The notes: generated from the letters alone by a model not told the origin. A stretch of DNA of 64,000 bases from Silene conica (GCA_029255685.2 CM055315.2:44435705-44499704), one strand, 5' to 3'. Counted from the stretch's first letter, positions 22,060 to 35,794 are shown. Numbers and translations are program-made.

Positions 22060-25000
22060 AGAATGAACTTCGTCCCGAAGTTCACCATCCCATAACAGTA
22101 ACGAAACCCCTAACAAGCATGAAACCATCATCAGTAACACTTATATAAAATTTAAAAACGCGAAATATTACATTCTACCCTCGTTAAGAAAACTTTGTCC
22201 CAAAGTTTTAACGTATAACTCATTTAAAGGATACTTCATGAACCACCATAAAATGCATAACAGAAGTACTCGGGGTTATCAAGTATATTCAAAGAATCAC
22301 GACATACCAATTAGCCATGTCATAACAACTGGCCATATCATAAATCATTAAGATTTTACAATCCTATCCTCCTTAAAACATGGTTACGTCCCCATAACCT
22401 CATTACAATCAATTCCAGCTCATCACTCCGTCTCACTCATTACTCTATCTCATAAAATCTAACTCCAAGTAACCAAGTATCATATTCTCATCGTCGAACC
22501 TAAGACCAAAGACAAGGGGTGAGTGAACTGGTGGAATAAAACCGCAAATCAATACTTCCATCTCAATATCGATTTCGAACTCAGAATATAACTCAAAAAC
22601 CAATGCCACCCTGGACCGTAAACACAATGTGGCACAATGGCCTAACAACTCATATCTCAATGCCAGTAACCAATTCTCATCTCGATTTCAATATCAATAT
22701 TGTCAAATGTTCCATGAAAGGAACTGCTCAACACTTAGAGAGTAAAACTCTAAGCTACTCACCCACGAGTCAAGGTCAAAGAATGCGACAACTCGATAAA
22801 ACACTGAACTGCAATCTCAATCTCAATACAACATCATTCATTGTCTTTGTTCTAGTCTCACGAGCAACTCAATCCCCTCAAACTCTATCCCATCAGCTAA
22901 TTAACATGACAACGTACATATCTTAACCAAATTCATTGACATGCTTGTATGTATCCTTATATTCCAACTTCATAAAACAAGAACTTATACGCTATACCAA
23001 CCAAGCTAACACAGAATCATTATAAATAACTCAGCTAGTCAATTACCAAAAGTTTACCAATCTCACACTCGACCCGTCTCACAAACAAAATAATTATCTC
23101 ATCAATAGAAAACATTAACTCTCAAAATAGAACAACAATTACTAATATTCGACTCAAATGAGCCCTCATAAGAAATTCATATTAATTATCTTGTAACATC
23201 CAATCTCGACAACAAAAAGAGTATTAGGATTGGTAGAATCGTACTACGCCGTAAAACAGAATCAGAGTGGCTAACACTTACATACCATTGACATTACGAA
23301 GTCAAATATTCACAACAATGCAAACAACAAAGAAACACATAGTCCAAAATTGACAAATTAAAAAATTTCAGGTTCGTAATCATATTATAGAAAAGGCATA
23401 GGACGAAATTCATTAACGTAATTAAACATGGAGCATGGCCATATTTCACGAGATGTATACCAATTATAGACTAACAAGACCGTTTAACATTCCTGGATAT
23501 TAATAAGTTAAAACCACTTAGGTACATTTCTCATCCCCTCACATTATATCATTCTCATGAAACTGTTAATATATATGACTTGCCAATTAAGAATTTGGCC
23601 AGGACTTCATCAACACGTAGCTACATAATTCGTCTCGTTACAAACAATCACTATAATTTTCAAAACATCAAACGTTATCATGGATAATCATCATTTGAAA
23701 ACACTTTGAAACTTCTGACACATTAACTTGGTAACTTGTGGCAATTTATAACCACAAATTAGAAGACAATTTTACAAGCTTTAGATCGAAACAAGACTAC
23801 ACGGAGACATTCCGACTCTTCTTTACCAACACATTGTTCTTGTACATTGTAGCTCATGCATTACGAAGATTTAACGATACAAGTAAACGAGTTCACAAGA
23901 CTAGCACTTCCATAAATCACATGTCAACCAATTAATAATTCAATCGATCGTGATCAGGTTTTAAACATAACAATATGCATTTCACTTTATAGCATAACAA
24001 TATACATGGAGAATTTATAGGGACTTTTGTCGCAGGGAAACTAGACAAGGATGTACTGTTAATATACGAAATAACATCAACAAGATTCACATTGTTCAAA
24101 TAATCACAAATACGTATACTAATTAGATTGTTATATCATGCTAATAAATTTACCAATTAAATTTCTTTCTACCACTTGGCAAGATCATTCTGTGATAAAT
24201 ATGATTTTAACATTACATACGAACATCACATAATTATTCTGAGGCATAACCCTAGAAAGTAAGAGTGTCGATATAATTGAAACTATTTTATATAAAACTT
24301 GACGAAATAAAGAAGATTACATTATCATATAGTAAGGTTCATATTCATATTATATGTCTACTATTCACGTTATTAATGCTATATCAGGATATAACATAGT
24401 CACATCACATAATTCACATTTGATTAAACTGTTATATGAAACTTACATAACTCGCAATTCCACCAAATAAACATTATGCAACAACTTACAAAAATCATAA
24501 TTAAATAACCGCTTAGCTATCGTGCGAGCGATTATAGTTTTTAGAAAATATAAAGAATTAGCTAATCATAGGAAAAAGAATCGAATGCATATCTCAAGGG
24601 AATTATTTACTACAATTTTTACAACTCAATTGGTCTGGACAAGAACTTTACAACAATTCAACAGAAAATTGGGCAACTTGCAAAAATCACAGTTAAATAA
24701 AGACTCGTGATGATTTTACATGGCTTATCATTTTGAAAGCGTGAACATATATTCTAAACAATGGAGTTGGAATTACGCATAAACAATAACCACGTTTTGA
24801 ATGATTTCCTTTACAAAGATATGAGTCAAAACGGAACTGTGCAGTAACAATCTGACCACTGTCAACTAAAAGATTTATTTCTCTCAAAATATAACTCTTA
24901 TTAACATGAAACCAAAAGCATTATAAAACCAACTCAGGAGGTTATCATACCTAAAATTTTCATACTCAAATCTGGAACACATTTAAATGACAGCCCGTAC

Positions 25001-25788
25001 AATCAAGGTAAAATTCAGGAAACTTATTAAAATTTTTGGTTCCTTGACAATTCACATTACTTCCTTCGAAACTCATCCATTTTTCTTCCAAAACATGTTT
25101 ATATATCATTTGAAGCACAGACTAACATGTAATCATCATTCAAACTGTAATTGTCATTTAGAACACAACAGAGATTTCGAGACTGAAGCAGAATCAACTA
25201 AATAACTTAATATTTACAATAGTAACACATAACTACATGACATTCATGGCTTGGGGCAACAAATTCCGCCTATCACTAGACATGGATTACTAATATATAT
25301 AAGTCTGATCATTCATATCCACAACAATATATGACATAGTTTCGATAATCATTTAATGACCAGATAATCCCATGAACATTTCAAACACCAACATACTATG
25401 ATCACATCACTCTAACTATTGCTCAATAAATACACCTCCAAACTCTGAAAAAATTTCAATTCAACCATCCAGATCGATCCACATTTCATATCACACATAT
25501 CCTTCCAACGCACATCATTAATGATAACTCACATATTACTTACCTCATTCTTCTCCTGCAAGAACGTTAGTACAATATTACTAGGTCTCTATATAGTCTA
25601 CCCCACTCTTCAATTACTCTCATTGGGTTCCCGAGACAGAACTGAAAGGGCCCATGGTTTGGTGTCAGGGGGCCCCTAACTCATCCCGTTCCTTTTTGGG
25701 GCTCCTATCAGTTTCATCTCGGGGTTCATTTTATTTGACTCTTCTTACGTTCATTATTATTCATTTGGTTTAGGTCTGAGGATCGTTC
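22060..25788 (-). other. TE-A copy 1 interior, no coding capacity seen
   Basis: 3.7 kb of AT-rich sequence with only short chance frames. Long stretches are alignable by eye with the interior of TE-A copy 2: about 23935-24720 with 43250-44070, and about 24760-25800 with 59683-60918. It is therefore conserved as sequence though not as protein. Confidence 0.7.
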
Positions 25789-26195
25789 TCTCTGATACCA
25801 CTTTGTAACACCCCCATTTATTTAAGAGCCTTTAGCCAGATATTCTCAAATAAATAGGACTGTTACCACCTCGAAATGACCGAGGTAGTGAATAACAAAG
25901 TAAAACTCCCAAAGTACATTATATAAAATTTATCAAATTTAAACTTTGATATTACAGAAACTACATAGAAGAATAAAGTACAACTGGTGACTACTCTATG
26001 TGAGATATAATTCTAAGTCGGTTCCAAATCCGCATCTCACATTCCCGTCTCAGCTCCTAGCTCTTCTGTGTCTTTCCTGTAGAATCTACTCCTTATTCCG
26101 GATCATCGTAAGTGTCACACGAATACACAGGGTCAACCACGAGGTTGAGTAGGAAAATAAATAAAACATAAGCAACAATAGAAATGCATCTTCCT

Positions 26196-26400
26196 CCATC
26201 TCCACCTCATTCAGTCATCCACTTCACCACCATCACACCACTCCTTCCATGTCCACATCATTCAATAATCCACTTCACCACCATCACACCACTCCTTCCA
26301 TGTCCACATCATTCAATCATCCACTTCACCACCATCCCACCACTCCTTCCATGGCCATATCACAAGTCCCGTAGCACAAGTCCCGTATCACAAGTCCCGT
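26196..26400. repeat. 51-bp minisatellite (three copies) plus a 13-15-bp repeat
   Basis: Three copies of a 51-bp unit containing 'cacttcaccaccatcacacc' run from about 26196 to 26350. They are followed by three copies of 'cacaagtcccgta'-like sequence to 26400. It lies inside the TE-A copy 1 LTR and gives rise to a spurious repetitive frame. Confidence 0.8.
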
Positions 26401-26944
26401 TCTCCACAACAATTAATAATAACCAAATATTCCACAACAACATTCAAGATCAATTATAACAGTCTTGTAATAAGCATCACACACACTTCATGTCATAACA
26501 CAAACCACAGATATATCCCCTACCTCAAATTGCAGAATGACAACCGAACCACTGCTAGAAGTTTTCCACCTCGAACTCAGTTCATATAAATATTACTTAA
26601 CGTCAATTTCTACTATACAACCAAACATTACTGAATATCGGTCATGTCCATGATTATATACTCATAATACATTATCCTTACACATTCACAAACGTGCTCA
26701 TATAGATGTCAATTATCATTAGTCAATTATAAACTTGTTATTTATAGACTTACCAAATATAGCACACGGATAAGTAATCAACTATTACTAATCTAATAAT
26801 ATAATATTAATCGTTCAATAACAAGAGTATACATACAAATAATCATAATATTCATAATCGATAACTACAATATCCAAAAACATAATCATATAATTATAAC
26901 AATCATACTAATAATAATAATAATATCAATAATACAACTAATAA

Positions 26945-27152
26945 ACCAAGTGGTGTTAGTCCAGTGGTAACTGAGTTAAACCTTAAAGCTTGCAGAAATG
27001 TAGGAGTTGAGAGGTCCCAGGTTCGATTACCAGTTGGGGCGATGACCACTTGGCCACTGCAGCTCCCGAAGGGGGTGGCTTACATGGTCCATGTGGTGGT
27101 GCGGGAATGCATGGGCCCGGGGGGATTAAACCCCTCATTATCAAAAAAAAAA
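26945..27152 (+). mobile_element. tRNA-derived SINE with perfect target duplication
   Basis: 208 bp inserted in the TE-A copy 1 LTR. The head carries a pol III A box (TTAGTCCAGTGGTAACTGAG) and a B box (GGTTCGATTACC) with tRNA-like spacing. The body ends in TATC followed by about 11 A. The flanks are a 13-bp direct repeat ATACAACTAATAA (26932-26944 and 27153-27165). The intact duplication and unbroken boxes suggest a recent insertion. Confidence 0.9.
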
Positions 27153-28532
27153 ATACAACTAATAATAAGAATAATAATAAACCTATTACTAATAACAATA
27201 AGACAAAACAATAATAATAATAATAACCATAGTAATAATGATAATAAAACGTAACAACAAAACAATGTAATAAATCAAACAGCCTGAACAGCCCTCCAAC
27301 CAGCCCACTTCGCAGCTCCTTCGACACCCCTTCTACAGCCTGAACCACCACCATACCACCGTGGTTGAGACCCCTGAACCACGGTGCAACAACTGACCCT
27401 GACCACTACCCAACACTCAAGCACAACAGACATCAAAACCAGCCCCAAACACGCTGGTCACAAACACCAACCCAGTTCCTGCTCGTACCCGTGTTACCCC
27501 CCCCCCCCTCTGCACACACTCCCTTAACCACCTGTCAACACCACTATCACCACCACCATTCGCCACTCTCGACACCTTACACCACACCCGACCCCCTGGT
27601 GACAGGCACCAGGCTTCGACCCCACTAACCCACCTGAAATAGACGTCACAAAAACCCCATGACACCAAGGCATCTGATTCTGCAATTCATGTGACGCCTC
27701 ACAACGACCGCCTCCTTAGCTTTCCCAACCACCACACTCCATCCTTAACACCACCAGTAAAACCTACCAACTCCCTATTACCCGTATACACGAACCACAA
27801 CCATAAACGAACCAATAAATATGAACAAAAATAGCAGGAACGAAATGCAACACAAGCGCATCAAAACAGAGTATGATCTGTTGTCTACTGTCAGTTTTCT
27901 CAGTTTTTTTAGTAGTGGTTATGGTGGTCCAAAGGTGGTTTATAACCGTCAAACATGTTATATGTATTACACAGATTACACATGATCAAACATACACATA
28001 TAAAGAACATGAGAAGAGTAAGATAAACACTCACAAACCCGTTGCACTGCAAGGTAAGAAACACGATGCTGGTGACGGTTGTTCCTGTTGCATTTTACTC
28101 CGTTTGTCCTCTCTAATCTACATGGTGGTTTGGGTGGTGTTTAATGTGGGGATGTGGAGGCAGACGAGGTGTATGCGATAAGAGTAGCAGTAGGGTTTAG
28201 ACGAGGTGATGGAGGCTGTCTATGAGGGGGTGATTAGGGTTTGACGATTAGTAGGGTGTTTTAATTAGTTGTTAGGGTTGTCGATGGTATAGCTTGTGAC
28301 CCAATTCTAATTCACGTAACCCATCCCATATATGAAGGTCCAACACACATTCCAAGAATTATACCACCCATATCTCGTTCTCGACTTAATTACTAACAGA
28401 CGGGCACATCGACTTATATAATTATAATATAAATTAGTAACTACGCATCGAATAACAAACCATCATACTTCGTCTTGAAATATAATATAAAACCACTCAG
28501 TAAAATGAATTGTGAAAATACGGGTTATTACA

Positions 28533-28579
28533 GTCCGTGGTTATGCGGCCCGATCCCCGTGTGTCGTTCGGTGTAGGTT
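28533..28579 (+). mobile_element. Chromovirus-like LTR remnant, part 1
   Basis: A short flank between TE-A copy 1 and Athila-2 that continues at 36799 beyond the Athila-2 insertion. The word GTGGTTATGCGGCCCGAT here recurs as GTGGTTATGCGTCCCGAT and GTGGTTATGCGATCTAGT on the other side, tying the two flanks together. Confidence 0.6.
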
Positions 28580-29179
28580 ATTACTGATGCCCGTCGTTGA
28601 GGGTACCAAAGATAAAATTTATAATTCCTAACTTTAACAATAGATAGTGAAAGTCAGGGTCGAACCACAAGGAGGTGGGGAATGTTTATTGTTTGATGTT
28701 AAATGTTTAAAGTAACAATTTTTTGGGGTTTGATTGATTGTTTACTAAGTCTAAGGCAAAGATAAAAATAAAACGAGAAAATAAAGATGAGATTAAAACT
28801 ATATTAAAAGAGATGCTAGGATGTTTGGGTAATAAATAGCTAAGGTAATATAAATCCTAAGGTCAACATGTATTGCAGTCGCGTAAGGGGTGTAACATAT
28901 CCTTTCGGTCTATGGTACCTAATAGCTCCTTTCGGCCTATGTTATTAGTTTCTAGGTCTCACAATTATTTGGTGTCAACAATAAGGGTGATTCCTAAATT
29001 CTAGGTCACATATCTTTCAGTCTTAAGTAACCTAGCCGTCTTAAGGTGTAAACCAATGCCCTTCCCGTATCTCTCAATCTTGGGTAGGTCATTACTAACA
29101 TCCTACAAGTCTCCTTTCAGTCTCATTGTAGGTTATTATGGTATACGAATTAAAACGAAACAAAATACGAACGCGAGTG

Positions 29180-29253
29180 GGTCGACCGACCAGCTAGCCC
29201 AGTCGGCCGACCACAGTCTCGGTCGACCGACCCACAAATTAGGTCGACCGACC
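29180..29253. repeat. Two 12-9-12 palindrome units (Athila-2 left LTR)
   Basis: Units at 29180-29212 (spacer AGCTAGCCC) and 29221-29253 (spacer CACAAATTA). One arm of the first unit has a single mismatch to GGTCGRYCGACC. Confidence 0.95.
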
Positions 29254-29781
29254 ACGACCCTGCTACGGTTGGTCTCAGAACCTATACTATCTACGCACAT
29301 TCATCCCCTACATCCTAACATGTGAAATTTAGCTACGCATGGTTATTGAAACAACAATAAAAACAGGGATAAACATGGAGATCATAATGAGTATCAATCT
29401 AAACATGCAATCAGTAATAAAAGTTGAGATTCTATCTAAAGGCGAATACGATAATTAAACTATCAATAGGAAAACTGAAATTCAAGGAGAAATTACCGGA
29501 AATCGGAATTAAGATGAAAAGGAACGAACTTTATTGAATGCTTGAATGATTGAAGAACGAACTAAGGTGCTTGAGAATTATTAAAAGATTACAATTGAAC
29601 TAAAAACTAAATAAAACTGAATTCGGAACTTGATGATGGTAGATAGAAGATTATAAACTGAATTATTTCTGAATGCTTAAACCCTAAACTCCTAATTTAC
29701 TTAAGTAGGCGGAAAAATAGAGTTTCCTAAAGACTCTAACACTTCTTGTGGACTTTCCGAAAAGCTTCTCGTCTGTGCTGA

Positions 29782-29894
29782 GGTCGGTCGACCTACTATG
29801 TGGGTCGGTCGACCTCTTTACGGGCTTCAGGAAAATTCTGGGCTTTCCAAAACAGAGGTCGGGTCGGCCGACCCAAGTAATAGGTCGGTCGACC
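29782..29894. repeat. Two 12-9-12 palindrome units (Athila-2 left LTR)
   Basis: Units at 29782-29814 (spacer TACTATGTG) and 29862-29894 (spacer CAAGTAATA), starts 80 bp apart. The linker contains 'caggaaaattctgggctttc'. Confidence 0.95.
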
Positions 29895-30828
29895 CGTTCC
29901 CGTGTAAGATTGCTTCGATTCGTCTTGGTTTGACTTTTGGTACTTGATTAATGATTCCAGTTGACTTTCCTTCTTTGCTTAGTTATGCAAAATCTCGAGG
30001 GCATAAGCTTGGTGTAAAATTGTCCCTTTTCCGCATAAATCTGCAAAAGTGCATAAAAATACGAAAGTAGACAATTGTTGGGAAATAAGGGCTAAAACAT
30101 AGTAAATGAGCGACCAAATGCGTGTAAAAATAGATGAAAAACATCATAAAATAGACACGCATCAAATTCCCCAAACCAAACCTTGCTTGCCCTCAAGCTA
30201 GAAGTAGACTCGATCATAACTAATGGAACGATTTCAATCTCAGAGCGAAATTTACATGTACGCCTAAACCAATGCCAAGTACAAAATGAGGAAGCATTCG
30301 AATCATGCAAACGAGTTATGGTGTCGTCAAATTTGCAAACCTAGAGGCTATAGAGACTTTATACCATGGACTCTCGCGGTACGCTCGAGACACTCATGAA
30401 GCAAAGGGTAAGTATATGTCAAAGATAGAAAGAAGTAAATTTTGTAGAGACACTCACCTAACTGCGACCCATGAAAACATGCCTGCAATCTAACATGAAC
30501 AAGAATTCCACAACTATGTATAAACACACTCGTCAAGTGATTCGGATACATGCAATTGAGGTAATGAAAGATATGTGAGGTAAAAGGTAAAAGTGGTTAA
30601 GATGTTTTTGGATTTGTGGGGTTAGTAGCCAAGCTAGTAAAACCGATTCCCAACAACATAATTCACAACTTTTTGATATTAAGAAAGTGCTCTTTAATTT
30701 TTTTTGTAGCACAACTCTCACTTTGTATAAGAAAAGACTCCCAAATATTTTTGAATGAAGTACGGGAGTGAATACAAATAAAAGAAAGGGATTTCAGAGC
30801 ATATTTTGAAATTCTGACGCTGACAGGT

Positions 30829-30861
30829 GGTCGACCGACCTATGAAGGTGGTCGGTCGACC
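30829..30861. repeat. 12-9-12 palindrome unit (Athila-2 interior)
   Basis: GGTCGACCGACC, spacer TATGAAGGT, GGTCGGTCGACC. The arms are exact reverse complements, so a perfect 12-bp stem with a 9-nt loop is possible. Confidence 0.95.
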
Positions 30862-31889
30862 TCTTTCCTGTACGTTTTGACTTTTTTCGTTTTTTCGTTT
30901 TTTCTTTTTTTCTTTCTTTTTCTGAATTTTTCTGTTCTTTTTTTTTTCTTTTCTTGCTTTCTTTCCTTCTTTTCTCTTTTTGCTCAAGATAGCATTCAAC
31001 TAAGATGCCTCAAGATTAAACCAAAGACCACAAATACTAGCTTGGAAAGGTAGGCTAAGTATGGGATGTAGTTTTGGGGGAATAAAAAGGTAATTTTGGC
31101 TATGTAAGGCTTATGGGTAAATACGAGAAAAGGGGTCCCAAATGCACATACCAAGACTCACAAAACGAGATAGTAAAACAAGTATATAGCAATTCAAGTT
31201 CATGTTTATGCATATTGATGTAACATGTTCCAAGGGGAGTACTACTCACATCCTAGACAACTGGTTTAAGAATGAAACCAGGAAATAAGCTCTAAAACTT
31301 AGAATGTATAGTAGGTTGCCAAGGTATAAGTCAAGTCTCAAGATATACAAATTGACAAAAACTCGTAGATATGCAAAAGACTCTCATACTAAAACAAGTT
31401 GACAAGGTAAGGCAAAGGCATAAACATGTAAGATAGCAAAGATCATCCTTGAAATACTCTCGTTCCGACTCGACCTATATGCTAAAATAAACGTGCATTT
31501 TTTTGGAATTTTTGAAATTTTTCTATTTTTTTTTTGGATTTTTTTTTGTATATGCAAGGAAAATAAAGAAAGGAACAATGCGATACAGAAATGCAGTAAA
31601 CGTGTGACAGAATGCAATGTATGTGACACGAAACCATTCCCCAAACCAACCCGCACAATGTCCCCATTGTGCATTAGCCCAAGTAAAGGTTTCAGAAAAT
31701 TAAAAGAAAGATGCAAGGAAATAAAAACCAAGGAAACTGGAAAGAACTCACTGGATTGTTAAGCGTATGAGAAAAACCTCCCCAAACCAGCGTAAGCTGG
31801 GAGGTTTTGGTGGCCAGCAGTGCCACTCAAGTACCCAAGATGGTGCACGATTTCCGAGGAAGAAGCGAACAGGCTGTGGCGGATGGGTA

Positions 31890-31994
31890 GGTCGACCGAC
31901 CTATGTTTTAGGTCGACTGACCTTCCTGCGGACTGCAGGAATTCCAGAATTGCAGGGACCAGGTCGATCGACCCATATTTCTGGTCGGTCGACC
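31890..31994. repeat. Two 12-9-12 palindrome units (Athila-2 interior)
   Basis: Units at 31890-31922 (spacer TATGTTTTA) and 31962-31994 (spacer CATATTTCT), starts 72 bp apart. The linker contains the small palindrome GGAATTCCAGAATTGCAGG. Confidence 0.95.
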
Positions 31995-32199
31995 TCCTCT
32001 GCTGCACAGCGGTCTTCGTTTCTTCGTTAATCCTGAAAAATCATCAAATACGCGCCCAACAGGTGCGCGAGATCCCAGAACCAAGTCCAAAGTCTTAACT
32101 ACGCAAACACAACGGAAAAAGTTCTAAAACTAAAAGCAAACAAACTTAAAAAGTCTAAACAAACAAAAAGTAAATTGTCTTAAAGGGCTGAAAACTTAA

Positions 32200-32935
32200 A
32201 CAACTATCCGCTAAAAATGCGGAATATCTCAGACCACGGCTTTTGACGACATGCCGTAGTCTCCACAGTGTTTGCTCGAATGGCGAAACACGTCTCCTCT
32301 CCGTCGCAAAGCATATGCGACGGACTCTTCTCTTGAGCTTCTCTTCTCTTTTTCTTATCCTCTTCATCCACAATATCTGGATCCTCATCTTCCCTGTAGC
32401 TTAGGAATCCCAATCCTCCTCTTTGCACCGCGACCTCCTTTGTTGTGGGTTTCCCCAAACCAGTTCCTGCATTAGTCAAAATAGAAGTGTCCTCCATATT
32501 GCTCCCAATCTGGGGCATAGGTGAAAAAACAGGTATAAGAGTAGGTAATAAAGCAGGAGAAGTAGTGATGACCTTATACTTCTTTTCAGAAGTAATTGCA
32601 TTACAAGTAATAGGGGTCATAGCATCCTTTTTCCTATAAGATAATCCAAAAATATTAGAATGCTTCCCTACTTTGAAGGTTAAGGTTCCAGTACCTACAT
32701 CTATGATGGCTCCCGCAGTGTGAAGGAAAGGTCTCCCTATTATTATAGGTATATTGGCATCCTCAGGGATGTCCAGTACTACAAAGTCAATTGGGAAAAA
32801 AAAACTGTCTATACGCACAGGGATGTTTTCCAACACCCCTATGGGTTCCATAGATGTACGGTCTGCCATCTGGACAGTCATGCTGGTTACTGCAAAATTG
32901 GTCATTCCTAGTTTTAGGGCAACATTTAAAGGCAT
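32200..32935 (-). CDS. Athila-2 aspartic-protease region (fossil)
   Basis: The minus-strand frame contains [40 protein letters not shown] and [19 protein letters not shown], the layout of the Athila/Ty3 protease C-terminal half (hydrophobic strand, then the (I/L)xGRPFL motif). In a complete element this enzyme would mature the Gag and Pol polyproteins in the virus-like particle. Downstream the frame runs into lysine/glutamate-rich sequence with no RT. Confidence 0.75.
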
Positions 32936-32939
32936 GGCA

Positions 32940-35080
32940 CTGATACTAGCCCCTAGGTCACATAGTGCCTTTTTTACAGGAAAGGTCCCTATATTGCAAG
33001 GTACAGAGAAACTCCCAGGGTCCTCGAGCTTGTGAGGGCAATAACATGTGATAAAAAACTAGATGACTCTTCAGTGAGGGCCACTGACTCAACCTTATCT
33101 AAAGACCTCTTTCTTGACAAAAGTTGTCTCATAAATTTAAGATAAGAAGGAACCTGCTGAACTAATTCTAAAAACGGAACTTGAACATTCAATGAACGAA
33201 TTAAGTCTTTAAATTTGTCAAAAGATACCTGTTCCTTTGTAGGTATGAGTCTCTCCGGAAAAGAAGGGGCGGAAGAGTCAGTATTTGCAGCCCTTCTCAG
33301 AAATCCAGGGGTCTTATCACCCCGAAAAAGGAAATCCCTTAAGTTGTTTGGCAATTCGGGTCGAAAGGCAGCCTCCTGTTCCGCATCTGGGGTCGGTCGA
33401 CCCATATTTTCGGTCGGTCGACCTTCTTCCTGTACAGCGGGATTTTCCGAAATCTGTTCAGAGGTCGGTTGACCTGGCTCCTGGGTCGGTCGACCTTCCT
33501 CGCTGCTGTTCGGCTTCGGCTGGTTCGCCTTACCCTTTTGGCCTCCCACCTTAGCTCCACTTCTTAGCGATATTATGTTTAGAGTCTCTTTTTTCTGGTC
33601 CGTCTTGGTCGGAAGTTGACCAGGAGCCCTAGTATCATTCTTGCTCGCGATTTGAGCAATCTGGGACTCTAACATCTTCATCCCTGCTTCCCTAGCCTGT
33701 GATTCCTTCTGAACCAACCCAATGAGGTTTTGGATGAGAGCATCCGTATTGGGTGGTGGGTTTGAAGGCGGTTGAGGGTTGAAGGGTGGTTTTTGAAAAC
33801 CTTGCTTATGTGGAGGGATGTATGTGGGATTTTGCTGAGGTTTTAGGTGTTGTGGGTTGAGAACATTCTGGCTTGTCCATCTCATGTTGGGATAGACATT
33901 ATTGTTATTTGGGTCATAAACGTTGTTCCCTCTATAATGCTGAAAGGCGGCACATGTCTCATTAGATGAGGTACAAAATTTTGACACATGCCCCTCTCCA
34001 CCACACCTCTCACAAGTAAAGGGTCCGTCCTGAACGGCGTTCACCTGGTACATACCTCCTTTGCTCCCACTCCCAATGTCGAACTTTTTACCACTCTCTA
34101 GCTTCTCTAACTTGGCCATCAAGGCCTCAATAACAGCTACGTTAGACTCAGCTTTCCTTTGGTTACCGCGGGAAGTTCCATGTTCAGCACGGTGCACAGC
34201 AACATCCTCTATTATCTTGAGACCCTTAGTCTCTCCGGAATTGTCCTGGAACCTTCCATTAGCCGCAGCATCTAAGTAGGCCTGTTGTCGTCGTAGAGAC
34301 CATTATAGAACTGGTTGCAAAGAAACCATTGTTCAAATCCATGATGTGGTATGGATCGAACAAGTCTCTTGAACCTGTCCCAAGCCTCACTGAAGTCTTC
34401 ATTAGGCCCCTGTTTAAAACTTGTTATCTGCGCTCTCAATGCATTAGTCTTGGCTGCAGAATAATATTTCCTGTAAAAAGCTAAAGCCAATGTGTTCCAA
34501 TCTGTAACTCCCGCAGCAGTGCGGTCTAGATCTCTATACCATTCTCGTGCTGAATCTCGGAGGGAGAAGATGAACATGGTTTCTTTTATTTGATCATGGG
34601 TCACTCCATCTGGCGGTGCTATGGAGCATATATAATCTGTATCTTCATTGGCTGCATCTTCATTGGCTGCGCCTCCAAACTGGTTCCTCTCCACCATGGA
34701 GATGTAAGAAGGCTTAGCCTCAAATGGTTTCCCTGTACCTGCAGGTAGAGTGAATCTCTTATAGAGATCCTTCGCCTGTGGCATGGAGTGACTTGCAATG
34801 CTTGCTTCTTCGGCCATCTTTTCTTCTTTTACTTCGAAAACTGGGAAATAGGAATTTGGTGGTGTAGATGGACTGTGGGGTGAATTTGGTTGTGAAGTGG
34901 GTGTTTTTGGTGAAGGTGTATTTTGCGGTGATGATTGTTGTTCAAAGATGTCTTCTTGGAATAGGGAAGATGGTGAACCTCCTTCCCTACTCTCTAAAAG
35001 TTGCTTCCTTTTTTCTCCGAGGGTCCTCTCAAGCTCGTGGTCAAGTGGTAGGAGTTCTCCTTGAACTGACCTGCGCATAA
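32940..35080 (-). CDS. Athila-2 gag region with zinc knuckle (fossil)
   Basis: The N-terminal part carries the retrotransposon Gag fold signature (SLRDSAREWYRDLDRTAAGV, then FYRKYYSAAKTN and FKQGPNEDFSEAWDRF). It is followed by a CX2CX4HX4C zinc knuckle (CERCGGEGHVSKFC, about 33973-34014), a proline/asparagine-rich stretch, and then a segment holding two G-R-P-T paired motifs from 12-9-12 units. Gag would form the particle and bind element RNA. The region is not one uninterrupted frame. Confidence 0.82.
33391..33495. repeat. Two 12-9-12 palindrome units inside Athila-2 gag
   Basis: Units at 33391-33423 (spacer CATATTTTC) and 33463-33495 (spacer TGGCTCCTG), starts 72 bp apart. On the coding (minus) strand they read in frame as GRPTENMGRPT and GRPTQEPGQPT. 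Confidence 0.95.
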
Positions 35081-35794
35081 GACGGAAACTACAAGAAAAA
35101 AGTGAGAAGGTTTAAGGAACAAAAGTTCCTTAAACAAAAGAAACAAAAACAAGAAATAATAAACACTGGCGTCACCTCCCCGGCAACGGCGCCAAAATTT
35201 GATGCCCGTCGTTGAGGGTACCAAAGATAAAATTTATAATTCCTAACTTTAACAATAGATAGTGAAAGTCAGGGTCGAACCACAAGGAGGTGGGGAATGT
35301 TTATTGTTTGATGTTAAATGTTTAAAGTAACATTTTTTTGGGGTTTGATTGATTGTTTACTAAGTCTAAGGCAAAGATAAAAATAAAACGAGAAAATAAA
35401 GATGAGATTAAAACTATATTAAAAGAGATGCTAGGATGTTTGGGTAATAAATAGCTAAGGTAATATAAATCCTAAGGTCAACATGTATTGCAGTCGCGTA
35501 AGGGGTGTAACATATCCTTTCGGTCTATGGTACCTAATATCTCCTTTCGGCCTATGCTATTGGTTCCTAGGTCTCACAATTATTGGGTGTCAACAATAAG
35601 GGTGATTCCTAAATTCTAGGTCACATACATTTCAGTCTTAAGTAACCTAGCCGTCTTAAGGTGTAAACCAATGCCCTTCCCGTATCTCTCAATCTTGGGT
35701 AGGTCATTACTAACATCCTACAAGTCTCCTTTCAGTCTCATTGTAGGTTATTATGGTATACGAATTAAAACGAAACAGAATACGAACGCGAGTG

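Larger units (their letters stand above)
21519..28532 (-). mobile_element. Non-coding LTR element TE-A, copy 1 (one LTR incomplete)
   Basis: Fossil LTR element on the minus strand. The 5' LTR is 25804-28532 (TGTAACACCCC... to ...TTATTACA in plus-strand reading). The 3' LTR is represented only by 21519-22046. The primer-binding site at 25789-25800 is complementary to initiator tRNA-Met (TGGTATCAGAGA on the minus strand). A polypurine tract abuts the 3' LTR at 22047-22059. The interior (22047-25803) has no gag or pol similarity that I can see. The LTR ends, PBS and polypurine tract resemble the Tekay/Del chromovirus lineage, so this looks like a non-autonomous large retrotransposon derivative. 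The LTR overlap differs by about 3 % by eye. It is broken by loss of one LTR's far end. Confidence 0.8.
30165..32200 (-). other. Athila-2 non-coding region between coding part and 3' LTR
   Basis: 2 kb with no supported frame. It contains a polypyrimidine block near 30870-30980, several blocks shared with Athila-3 (for example 30367-30409 and 31461-31485), a perfect hairpin GCACAATG/CATTGTGC at 31653-31672, and extra polypurine-like tracts at 31637-31650 and 31775-31788. Confidence 0.75.

Noticed and set aside
26184-26459. Proline/histidine-rich frame
   Set aside because: It is the translation of a 51-bp minisatellite inside an LTR.
26963-27354. Frames across the SINE as coding
   Set aside because: They read through the pol III boxes and poly(A) of a SINE into low-complexity AT repeats.
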